A program made the translations under genes and the position numbers. From Candidatus Sivonenia alaskensis PMM_0068 (lineage in GTDB: Bacteria; Cyanobacteriota; Cyanobacteriia; Gloeobacterales; PMM-0068), in NCBI GenBank assembly GCA_949127685.1, contig CASBPW010000055.1, forward strand, positions 1 through 6,862: 6,862 nucleotides of DNA, written 5' to 3'. Under the pieces are notes generated by a model. That model worked only from the letters and a program-made list of their open reading frames with translations. It had not been told where the DNA came from and did not search any database. Below are positions 1-4,941 of the stretch, piece after piece. Position 1 is the stretch's first letter; each line of letters begins with the position of its first letter.

Positions 1-71
1 CACCAAGCTGCAAGTTTTTTAACTTGTGTGGACTTACCCGCACCTTCTCCGCCTTCAAATGTGACAAACAT
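1..71 (-). CDS. tmk: Thymidylate kinase, 5' end (partial)
   Basis: Thymidylate kinase (dTMP kinase) phosphorylates dTMP to dTDP with ATP in the cytosol, for DNA precursor synthesis. The window holds the first 23 codons only; the gene runs off the left edge. The visible N-terminus begins MFVTFEG and continues into the P-loop GGEGAGKST at residues 7-15, the classic start of bacterial Tmk. The ATG at 71-69 places the P-loop where the family has it, and another ATG 7 nt upstream is out of frame. The gene is divergent from psbN with 66 bp between the two starts. In the common psbN-psbH arrangement psbH would be the neighbour here. Identification rests on the P-loop region, but this N-terminus is distinctive. 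Confidence 0.85.
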   Translation of the reverse strand, partial: MFVTFEGGEGAGKSTQVKKLAAW

Positions 72-105
72 GAAACATCTCTTTACACTTTTAGTAACCT
101 ATGGC

Positions 106-125
106 AGGATCTTAGAAGAGATCCT
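106..125. repeat. Inverted repeat beside the psbN ribosome site
   Basis: Perfect 7-bp arms AGGATCT (106-112) and AGATCCT (119-125) are separated by 6 nt. The repeat lies in the tmk-psbN divergent spacer, directly before the AAGGT Shine-Dalgarno-like stretch (126-130) of psbN. It could be an operator or a small 5'-UTR hairpin; function is unknown and a chance origin is possible. Confidence 0.35.
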
Positions 126-137
126 AAGGTATTATCC

Positions 138-266
138 ATGACCGCCCAGGCCCTGATCATCGCAGTTGTGGTCAGCCTTGTGCTGATCACAGGCTACTCC
201 ATTTACACTGCATTTGGACCTCCTTCCAAAGAGTTGGACGATCCCTATGAACTGCATGAAGACTAA
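138..266 (+). CDS. psbN: PsbN, photosystem II assembly protein
   Basis: PsbN is a small single-helix thylakoid protein. Once counted as a PSII subunit, it is now regarded as needed for assembly or repair of the PSII reaction centre. The product is 42 aa, the usual family length. A hydrophobic helix at about residues 5-25 is followed by the diagnostic GYSIYTAFGPPSKEL and a conserved acidic end, DPYELHED. The frame stays open upstream to 24, but the ATG at 138 matches the family start, and AAGGT at 126-130 gives a ribosome site 7 nt before it. The gene faces psbT and shares a terminator with it. It reads antisense to the psbB-psbT unit, as psbN does in plastid genomes. Confidence 0.95.
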   Translation: MTAQALIIAVVVSLVLITGYSIYTAFGPPSKELDDPYELHED

Positions 267-278
267 ATAAATATTCAT

Positions 279-310
279 AAAAAAGGGCTTGGTTTTCCAA
301 GCCCTTTTTT
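279..310. terminator. Bidirectional terminator between psbN and psbT
   Basis: A perfect 14-bp stem (279-292 with 297-310) has a TTTT loop (293-296) and a GC-rich core GGGCTTGG/CCAAGCCC. The A-run on one arm and T-run on the other give a U-tract to transcripts from either direction. It lies 12 nt after the psbN stop and 2 nt after the psbT stop, so it should end both convergent units. Confidence 0.9.
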
Positions 311-312
311 TG

Positions 313-444
313 TTATTTTTTTTCCTCTTTCTTCTTAACCAAAAAATCATTTGGGTCTTCCCGAAAGAAGATGGCGAAAAACAAAGTACCAAGAATCAGA
401 GCCAGAATGACCGCATAAACGATCGTAGTTACACCGCTATTCAT
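313..444 (-). CDS. psbT: PsbT, photosystem II small subunit
   Basis: PsbT is a single-helix PSII subunit next to CP47 and D1 near the dimer interface, involved in dimer stability and recovery from photodamage. The product is 43 aa. A helix at about residues 7-27 ends in the signature LFFAIFFRE (21-29), close to the LFFAIAFRE of the family. Typical cyanobacterial PsbT is about 31 aa; this one has about 4 extra N-terminal residues and about 8 extra C-terminal residues ending in a lysine/glutamate cluster (KKKEEKK). It follows psbB after 66 bp on the same strand, the standard psbB-psbT order. GGGAG and AGG stretches lie upstream of the ATG at 444. The lysine tail is encoded just before the shared terminator. 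Confidence 0.92.
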   Translation of the reverse strand: MNSGVTTIVYAVILALILGTLFFAIFFREDPNDFLVKKKEEKK

Positions 445-476
445 AGAGCCTATACTCCCGTTACATACAGAATAAA

Positions 477-498
477 CCCAGCAGAAGAATCTACTGGG
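477..498 (-). promoter_or_regulatory. Intercistronic hairpin between psbB and psbT
   Basis: In the minus-strand transcript, a 22-nt segment starting 12 nt after the psbB stop folds into a 9-bp stem (CCCAGTAGA with TTCTGCTGGG-type pairing, one G-U) and a 4-nt loop. It is followed by TTTATT. The G-U pair becomes an A-C mismatch on the plus strand, so the structure suits the psbB-psbT RNA better. It could protect the psbB 3' end, act as a processing site, or partly end transcription before psbT. Confidence 0.5.
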
Positions 499-510
499 CC
501 TATCTCAAAG

Positions 511-2130
511 TTAGATGACTTCTTCCTTACGGGTAGAAACGTCCCCGACTTTCTTGAACAAGCCAAATTCTACTTGCTCCATTTCCTGATCGACGCCGGT
601 AAACACATCGAGGAAAAGGGTGCGAGCCCCATGCCAGATATGACCGAAGAAGAACAGAAGCGCAAAAACGCCATGACCTAGTGCAAACCAGGTCCGTGGA
701 GAAGCCCGGAATACCCCGTCCGCAGGGACAGACTCACGGTCGAACTCGAAGATTTCACCCAGTTGAGCTCGACGAGCATAGCGCTTCACCTCTGCCGGTT
801 CCGAGAAGGTTTTACCATTCAGAGAACCACCTAAGAAGGAAACGGTTACACCAGTCTGCTCAAAACTGTATTGAGCTTCAGAGCGTTGGAAAGGAATGTC
901 TGCCCGAACAATTCGGTCTTTGTCACGGAGAACGACAGGTTGTGTTTCAAAGAGGGTATTCAGACGATCAACTTTGATGATGCGCCCTTCTCCATCCTTA
1001 AACACCGGGGAACCCAGCCATTCTGTGGCCAGACCATCACCATTGTTCATAGGACCTGCACGGAACAAACCACCTTTAGCAGGATTGTTACCGATATAGT
1101 CATAGAAACGAAGTTTTAGGTTAACAAGCTTCTGAGCATCCTCTACAGATCTCTTGCCCTCTTCAACCAGAACGCGACGCTCTAGCTGGGTCAAAGGAAC
1201 TTCGGAGTGAGCCTGGGAAGGAGAAGCACCCTCTTTGACAGCCATGGCAACACGGCCATCAAGTTCTTTACGGAAAATTTCTTCATCCCATTGGTAGCGA
1301 GTAGGACCGAACAAATCAGGCGGAGTAGTTGCTGTTCCGTACCACATACTTCCTGCCACAACGAAAGCGGCGAAGAAGACTGCTGCAATAGAACTGGCCA
1401 AGACCGTTTCGATATTTCCCATCTTCAAAGCACGATACAGTCGCTCAGGGGGACGGAAGAATATGTGGAACAAGCCCCCGAGCATCCCAACGATACCCGC
1501 AGCTACGTGGTGGGCTGCGATACCCCCAACGTTGAAAGGGTCAAATCCGTCAGGTCCCCATGAGAACCCAGTAGTCTGCACGTGTCCGGTGATCCCTAGA
1601 GGATCGGAGACCCACATTCCAACCGTTTGAAGATGGACAGCACCAAAACCGAAACAGAGAAGACCAGCGAGGAAAAGATGGATTCCAAAAATCTTGGGAA
1701 GGTCCAGGACCAACTCACCCGTGCGAGAGTCACGGAACAAGTCAAGATCCCAATTCACCCAGTGCCAACAGGCAGCGAGGAAGAGTAGACCAGCCAAAAC
1801 AATGTGCGCTCCAGCGACCCCCTCGAAGGACCAGAAACCCACATTCGATGTAATTTGATTGCCATAGCCATCAGCGTTAAATGGTCCGAACACAGACCAT
1901 CCCGACCATGAATTCACAATCCCGAGGCGGGTCATGAAGGGCATAACAAACATGCCCTGCCGCCACATCGGGTTCAAAACAGGGTCACTAGGGTTGTAGA
2001 GCGCTACTTCATAGAGCGCCATCGACCCAGCCCAACCTGCCACCAAAGCAGTATGCATGAGGTGTACGGCGATCAAACGACCGGGGTCGTTCAGAACTAC
2101 CGTATGCACCCGATACCAAGGGAGTCCCAT
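511..2130 (-). CDS. psbB: CP47, photosystem II core antenna protein
   Basis: CP47 binds chlorophyll a and carries excitation energy to the PSII reaction centre; it has six membrane helices and a large lumenal loop E. The conserved start MGLPWYRVH is at the ATG, preceded by AGGAGG at a rather long 11-nt spacing. The expected chlorophyll-ligand histidines are present: 9, 23, 26, 109, 123, 151, 166, 207, 208, 222, 486, 497 and 500. The product is 539 aa against about 507-510 in most cyanobacteria. Compared with standard numbering, helix II ligands shift by +9, later ones by +6, and helix VI ligands by +31. That gives a 9-aa insertion in loop A (about 82-97), a 3-aa loss in loop C (about 167-172) and a 25-aa insertion in loop E (about 313-337). 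All three loops face the lumen. The R384-R385 pair reads Q415-R416. No frameshift is seen. Confidence 0.98.
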   Translation of the reverse strand: MGLPWYRVHTVVLNDPGRLIAVHLMHTALVAGWAGSMALYEVALYNPSDPVLNPMWRQGMFVMPFMTRLGIVNSWSGWSVFGPFNADGYGNQITSNVGFWSFEGVAGAHIVLAGLLFLAACWHWVNWDLDLFRDSRTGELVLDLPKIFGIHLFLAGLLCFGFGAVHLQTVGMWVSDPLGITGHVQTTGFSWGPDGFDPFNVGGIAAHHVAAGIVGMLGGLFHIFFRPPERLYRALKMGNIETVLASSIAAVFFAAFVVAGSMWYGTATTPPDLFGPTRYQWDEEIFRKELDGRVAMAVKEGASPSQAHSEVPLTQLERRVLVEEGKRSVEDAQKLVNLKLRFYDYIGNNPAKGGLFRAGPMNNGDGLATEWLGSPVFKDGEGRIIKVDRLNTLFETQPVVLRDKDRIVRADIPFQRSEAQYSFEQTGVTVSFLGGSLNGKTFSEPAEVKRYARRAQLGEIFEFDRESVPADGVFRASPRTWFALGHGVFALLFFFGHIWHGARTLFLDVFTGVDQEMEQVEFGLFKKVGDVSTRKEEVI

Positions 2131-2184
2131 GGGTTGTGCTTCCTCCTAATGTACGTCAACTAATTTTTCTTGCTTTTCTTAAGG

Positions 2185-2201
2185 AAACGCTAGCGCTGTT
2201 T
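2185..2201. repeat. Imperfect inverted repeat in the psbB leader
   Basis: A 17-bp element centred on the palindrome CGCTAGCG (2188-2195), with flanking AAAC and GTTT that also pair. In psbB RNA it can fold with one bulged base and a 4-nt loop. It lies about 55 nt upstream of the psbB start and could be an operator or leader structure; function is unknown. Confidence 0.3.
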
Positions 2202-2219
2202 GGTCTAATCGAAGTCTTT

Positions 2220-2251
2220 AGAATGGCTTCCATTTTGGATAAAACAGTATA
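2220..2251 (-). promoter_or_regulatory. Possible psbB -10 element and 5' hairpin
   Basis: TATACT on the minus strand (2251-2246) resembles a -10 box, but no good -35 lies at the expected distance. A start near 2239 would give a leader of roughly 110 nt whose first bases form a hairpin with arms AATGG/CCATT (2222-2226 and 2230-2234). This is tentative, and other starts are possible. Confidence 0.25.
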
Positions 2252-2349
2252 AAGAAGTGTAACCACAACTCAGCATTCCCGCAACCTTTTGCCGCAAGAG
2301 TTTTATGCCTAGGACCCAGTAGGGATCAAAAGGAATTCGTGTCATTTTC

Positions 2350-2378
2350 TTTACAAAAATTTACCCGAAGGGGATGAT
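2350..2378 (+). promoter_or_regulatory. Possible promoter of ferredoxin-psbM
   Basis: TTTACA (2350-2355) and GATGAT (2373-2378) are separated by 17 bp and match the -35 and -10 consensus at five and four of six positions. Transcription would start near 2385, about 29 nt before the ferredoxin ATG. The match is weak. Confidence 0.3.
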
Positions 2379-2413
2379 TGTAAGCAAAGCAGTCTATATG
2401 TCAAAAAGAACTT

Positions 2414-2818
2414 ATGAAAAACGCAGAGTCATCTAACGCATCCGAGCCCAATTCTGCTCCAGTTCGTGGGAATGAGGAGGAGATATTCCAGGCTCCTGCC
2501 CCGGCTGCTGCACTTCAGACCTTTACGATCCGCTACCCGGACCGAAATTTGGAAGCGCCTATCGAAGAAGGAGCAGTTCTGCGTGATGCGATTCGTGCCC
2601 ACGGAGTCCCCTTATATACGTTTATTAACAACATCCGCAACTGCAATGGCGGTGGCCAATGTGGAACCTGCTTCGTAGAAGTTTTAGAAGGAATGGAGAA
2701 TCTCTCACCCCGCACCATTGCCGAGCAACGTCTCTTGAAGCGTCGGCCTGAGAATTGCCGTCTATCTTGTCAAGCCCTCATCTACGGAAATGTCTCCATC
2801 CGCACACAGCCTAAATAA
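2414..2818 (+). CDS. [2Fe-2S] ferredoxin next to psbB and psbM
   Basis: A soluble [2Fe-2S] electron carrier of 134 aa. The ferredoxin fold begins near residue 35 (LQTFTIRYPD). The cluster loop is C77-x5-C83-x2-C86 (CNGGGQCGTC), with the fourth ligand most likely C119 in RLSCQ. C115 is an extra cysteine nearby. The x5 spacing is that of adrenodoxin-type proteins rather than the C-x4-C-x2-C of plant-type photosynthetic ferredoxin, so a role as the main PSI electron acceptor is unlikely. Residues 1-34 form a polar, Ala/Pro/Glu-rich extension with no signal peptide. From memory, a ferredoxin gene of this kind also lies between psbB and psbM in marine picocyanobacteria, which hints at a role linked to PSII or its assembly; redox partners are unknown. 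The ribosome site is weak (AAAGAA). psbM follows after 69 bp. Confidence 0.9.
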   Translation: MKNAESSNASEPNSAPVRGNEEEIFQAPAPAAALQTFTIRYPDRNLEAPIEEGAVLRDAIRAHGVPLYTFINNIRNCNGGGQCGTCFVEVLEGMENLSPRTIAEQRLLKRRPENCRLSCQALIYGNVSIRTQPK

Positions 2819-2887
2819 GGTCTGGAGGTGCAGTAGGTCACAGGGATGTTATCCTTTTTAGCGATGTGGTCTTAGGGGGTCCGTTCG

Positions 2888-2983
2888 ATGAATGCTATTC
2901 CACTGCTGGCAGTCGTCTTGCTTATTATTATTCCGGTAGCTTTCCTTCTGGTCATCTGGCTACAGAGTGATAACCGTCGCTAG
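2888..2983 (+). CDS. psbM: PsbM, photosystem II small subunit
   Basis: PsbM is a single-helix subunit at the PSII dimer interface. This 31-aa product is almost entirely one helix: after MNAIP comes a hydrophobic run containing IIIPVAFLLVIWLQ, which resembles the family's LFILVPTAFLLIIYVKT, then a short polar end SDNRR. It is a few residues shorter than the usual 34-36. AGGGGG at 2874-2879 is a good ribosome site 8 nt before the ATG; an upstream in-frame ATG at 2864 meets a stop after three codons. The position after the psbB-linked ferredoxin supports the call. Sequence alone is thin evidence for so short a protein, and another small membrane subunit cannot be fully excluded. Confidence 0.78.
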   Translation: MNAIPLLAVVLLIIIPVAFLLVIWLQSDNRR

Positions 2984-3001
2984 AAAATTTTGGAATTGTG
3001 G

Positions 3002-3031
3002 AAAAAAACGGCCTCGTAAGGCCGCTTTTCC
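3002..3031. terminator. Terminator shared by psbJ and psbM units
   Basis: The stem CGGCCT/AGGCCG (3009-3014 with 3019-3024) has a 4-nt loop. On the minus strand it is followed by seven T residues, a strong terminator for the psbEFLJ unit about 30 nt after the psbJ stop. On the plus strand it is followed only by CTTTTCC, a weaker stop for psbM. Confidence 0.82.
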
Positions 3032-3056
3032 GTGTCTATTGAAAATCCACCCAAGA

Positions 3057-3167
3057 TTAGGCAGAACCGACACCCACATAAGAACCGTAGATGAAAATCC
3101 CTAGGACGGTCAGTATCGCCATCCCAGCTACGGTACCCAATAACCACAACGGAATACGGTCTGGCAT
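3057..3167 (-). CDS. psbJ: PsbJ, photosystem II small subunit
   Basis: PsbJ is a single-helix PSII subunit near cytochrome b559 and the QB site; it affects electron flow from QA and quinone exchange. The product is 36 aa, slightly shorter than the usual 39-40 because of a brief N-terminus. The family pattern is plain: RIPLW (4-8), GTVAGM (11-16), a hydrophobic helix, then FIYGSYVGVGSA (25-36), matching FFYGAYAGLGSS in relatives. It is the last gene of the psbE-psbF-psbL-psbJ order. AGGAGA overlaps the psbL stop region and gives a good ribosome site for the ATG at 3167. A terminator follows. Confidence 0.95.
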   Translation of the reverse strand: MPDRIPLWLLGTVAGMAILTVLGIFIYGSYVGVGSA

Positions 3168-3181
3168 TGCGCTTGTTTCTC

Positions 3182-3319
3182 CTAACCGAGAATGTAACTA
3201 GAAAACAGTAACGTTACTACTAACACAAGAAGTAGACCCCAGTATAGAGAGGTCCGATTCAGTTCTACCTTTGGACGGTTGGGTACTGAACTTGGAACAT
3301 TTTCACGACGATCAGCCAC
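3182..3319 (-). CDS. psbL: PsbL, photosystem II small subunit
   Basis: PsbL is a single-helix PSII subunit at the monomer interface that helps keep the QA site working. The product is 45 aa: a polar, basic N-terminal stretch (1-17), then the family signature VELNRTSLYWGLLL (18-31) and the helix end LFSSYILG. Relatives are about 38-39 aa and usually end SSYFFN. No in-frame ATG exists; the best start is GTG at 3319, preceded by AGGTGA with a 6-nt spacing, and those bases begin inside the psbF TAG stop. Another in-frame GTG at 3328 would leave no room for that ribosome site. Only 9 nt separate it from psbF, so coupled translation is likely. Confidence 0.93.
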   Translation of the reverse strand: MADRRENVPSSVPNRPKVELNRTSLYWGLLLVLVVTLLFSSYILG

Positions 3320-3328
3320 AGATATCAC

Positions 3329-3484
3329 CTATTTTTGAAGGAATTGCATAGCGACCAAGGCCCCAAAGAAGAATACCGTAGGAATGGCTAGGGCGTGAAT
3401 CGAAAACCAGCGCACTGTAAACACAGGATAGGAAACAGGCTGCACATTCTTAGGGCGCTTCTGGGATGGATTGGAAGAGGTCAT
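3329..3484 (-). CDS. psbF: Cytochrome b559 beta subunit
   Basis: PsbF pairs with PsbE to bind one heme between their membrane helices, forming cytochrome b559, an essential PSII core component with a protective redox role. The product is 51 aa. The signature VSYPVFTVRWFSIHALAIPT spans residues 17-36, and H30 is the heme ligand. The helix ends GALVAMQFLQK, close to the GAIAAMQFIQR of relatives. The N-terminus is about 6-7 residues longer than usual and basic (QKRPKN at 8-13), on the stromal side. AAGGAG gives a strong ribosome site for the ATG at 3484, and the gap from psbE is 32 bp. Confidence 0.97.
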   Translation of the reverse strand: MTSSNPSQKRPKNVQPVSYPVFTVRWFSIHALAIPTVFFFGALVAMQFLQK

Positions 3485-3516
3485 ATGGATTGCTCCTTAC
3501 TTGAATTACGGCCTAG

Positions 3517-3768
3517 TTATTTCTTTTCAACGGCTTCGATCTGCTTAGCGCCTTCGTAGCGCTTATCTACAATCGGCTTACGCTCTCCATCTTTAGTGAA
3601 GTACTCACTTGGACGGGGAGTTCCAAAAGCATCATAGGCAAGACCAGTAGTCACAAAAAGGACACCACTGGCAAAAAGAATGGTTAACGCTGGAACGTGA
3701 ATCAACCAGTAGCGAGTACTGGTGACAATGTCACTCAAGGGACGCTCGCCCGTACTACGTGTGGCCAT
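3517..3768 (-). CDS. psbE: Cytochrome b559 alpha subunit
   Basis: PsbE is the larger cytochrome b559 subunit; it supplies one of the two axial heme histidines and helps form the D2 assembly intermediate. The product is 83 aa, the normal length. TGERPLSDIVTSTRYWLIH (6-24) is the conserved stromal segment leading to heme ligand H24. A helix to about residue 42 is followed by GLAYDAFGTPRPSEYF, the family's lumenal signature. The C-terminal tail is more divergent and charged. AGAGAGGT lies 7 nt before the ATG. It heads psbEFLJ, 108 bp after ycf48, and that gap holds a good promoter, so the structural genes can be transcribed apart from the assembly-factor genes upstream. Confidence 0.98.
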   Translation of the reverse strand: MATRSTGERPLSDIVTSTRYWLIHVPALTILFASGVLFVTTGLAYDAFGTPRPSEYFTKDGERKPIVDKRYEGAKQIEAVEKK

Positions 3769-3812
3769 GAAGACTACCTCTCTACCCTTAGATGAATGCT
3801 AAATAACTGCGT

Positions 3813-3840
3813 ATTATAAAGCTTACACAGCTTAACACAA
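3813..3840 (-). promoter_or_regulatory. Promoter of psbEFLJ
   Basis: A perfect -10 box TATAAT (3818-3813) lies 16 bp after TTGTGT (3840-3835), a fair -35. Transcription would start near 3806, leaving a leader of about 37 nt with a good Shine-Dalgarno. The spacer contains an inverted repeat, AAGCT (3819-3823) and AGCTT (3829-3833), which could be a repressor or activator site. Confidence 0.6.
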
Positions 3841-3876
3841 TGATATAGACCGTTCAGAAATGGTGCAATATCTTTT

Positions 3877-4938
3877 TTAGCTGGGCTGTATTTGACTCTG
3901 ATAGCGCAGCAAAGCACCATTCTGACCAATAACGATGCCTGACTTTTTATCAGGACTGAAAATAACCCGGAATAAGTTGCGGCGCAGTTCTAGAGGAGAA
4001 CGCTTCCAGGTCGCTCCCGCGTCGAGGGAGACGAGAAGAGTCCCGTTACCACCCACTGTCCATAACATTTTGTCATCTACATAGGCAACATCCTGGAGCG
4101 TGACACCACTAGCAGGATCCGGAGTTACCGAACGGTCCCAGGTTTTTCCGCCGTCTTTGCTGAACTGAATATTGCCGCCTTGGATCACGCTCCACCCATT
4201 GGTGGGGGAGACAAATCCAAGGTTCTCAATCCGACGAGACGTTTTACGTTCAAAAAATTGCCATTTGTCCTGCCCTGGTTTCCATTGAGCATAGGACACG
4301 CCCCGCGTAGACACCACCCAGTACGTTCCATCAGCTAAACGCTGCGCACTCTTTACGCCACCGGCATTGGACGGAGTGTAGAGTTGCCAACTCTTCGCAG
4401 CATCCTGGGTCCTATAGACTACGCCTACATCCGTTAACATCTCCGCAGTCTTGGGCGCCGTGGCAGTGATAAGTAAAGGATTACCAGGCAAACGCTTGTT
4501 CAAGGCAATTTGAAACCACGTTTTACCACCATCGGTAGTATGCATGAGAATTCTAGGGTTGCCGACTATCCAGCCCTCTTGAGCCCCAGAAAAACTTACC
4601 GACAAAAAACGAGGAGTTATGACTTCAGCTTTTGTCTCAGCCGTTCCACCCTCTTCTTTTAGGGTTGAATCTTTTGGTTTGGGAATTGAAATTTGCCTAG
4701 TATTCCAGGTCTTGCCACCATCTTCTGTGTGGAGCACAGTCCCTCTAGCGCCCACCACCCAGGCAGTGTTAGCATCCAAAAATTGACCATCAATCAGATC
4801 TGCCTCTAACTTCAAGTTAGAAACCTGAGACCACGGATTCTTTTCTAAGGCTGGAGCGAGGCTGCAGGAAGCCAGGACGAGGGAACTCAACACAACTATA
4901 GCCCCACGATGGAAGGCTTCGAATGGACTAACACGCAT
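3877..4938 (-). CDS. ycf48: Ycf48 photosystem II assembly factor (lipoprotein)
   Basis: Ycf48 (HCF136 in plants) binds newly made D1 and helps form the D1/D2 reaction-centre complex on the lumenal side. The product is 353 aa. A signal peptide (helix about 12-24) ends in the lipobox VLASC with C25 as the lipid-bearing cysteine, as in cyanobacterial homologues. The rest is a beta-propeller with recurring DGGKTW motifs (73-78, 136-141, 262-267), variants near 179-184 and 306-311, and an arginine-rich patch around 231-236 (RKTSRR) like the family's D1-binding patch. It is slightly longer than the usual 335-342 because of a polar, charged loop at about 87-107. The start lies 3 nt after the rubA stop, so translation is probably coupled. 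psbE follows, the standard order. Confidence 0.96.
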   Translation of the reverse strand: MRVSPFEAFHRGAIVVLSSLVLASCSLAPALEKNPWSQVSNLKLEADLIDGQFLDANTAWVVGARGTVLHTEDGGKTWNTRQISIPKPKDSTLKEEGGTAETKAEVITPRFLSVSFSGAQEGWIVGNPRILMHTTDGGKTWFQIALNKRLPGNPLLITATAPKTAEMLTDVGVVYRTQDAAKSWQLYTPSNAGGVKSAQRLADGTYWVVSTRGVSYAQWKPGQDKWQFFERKTSRRIENLGFVSPTNGWSVIQGGNIQFSKDGGKTWDRSVTPDPASGVTLQDVAYVDDKMLWTVGGNGTLLVSLDAGATWKRSPLELRRNLFRVIFSPDKKSGIVIGQNGALLRYQSQIQPS

Positions 4939-4941
4939 AGC

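Larger units (their letters stand above)
2131..2413. other. Divergent intergenic region psbB / ferredoxin
   Basis: These 283 bp separate the divergent psbB and ferredoxin starts and must hold promoters for both. I found no convincing protein or RNA gene. Visible elements are the psbB Shine-Dalgarno (CCTCCT on the plus strand, 2142-2147), an imperfect inverted repeat at 2185-2201, a short hairpin at 2220-2236, and weak promoter-like hexamers on both strands, listed separately. Confidence 0.7.

Noticed and set aside
82..110. TTTACA followed by a possible -10 for psbN
   Set aside because: The hexamer at the right distance matches the consensus at only three positions.
24..137. N-terminal extension of psbN by 38 residues
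   Set aside because: It overlaps the tmk start and precedes the conserved PsbN start; the family has about 43 residues.
289..681. Plus-strand reading frame across psbT and the end of psbB
   Set aside because: It is antisense to psbT and psbB, crosses the terminator T-run and has low-complexity Phe/Leu content.
871..1563. Several plus-strand reading frames inside psbB
   Set aside because: They are shadows of the conserved CP47 gene with no ribosome sites or recognisable motifs.
2156..2233. A 25-codon minus-strand reading frame in the psbB leader
   Set aside because: No ribosome site and no resemblance to a known peptide; short frames of this size arise by chance.
2842..2859. Hairpin AGGGAT/ATCCTT followed by T residues between the ferredoxin and psbM
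   Set aside because: Only 6 bp with one G-U pair and a 3-nt loop; too weak to call a terminator or attenuator.
3842..3872. GATAT/ATATC inverted repeat after ycf48
   Set aside because: Arms are short, AT-rich and over 20 nt apart, with an unpaired interior; no T-run follows as in a terminator.
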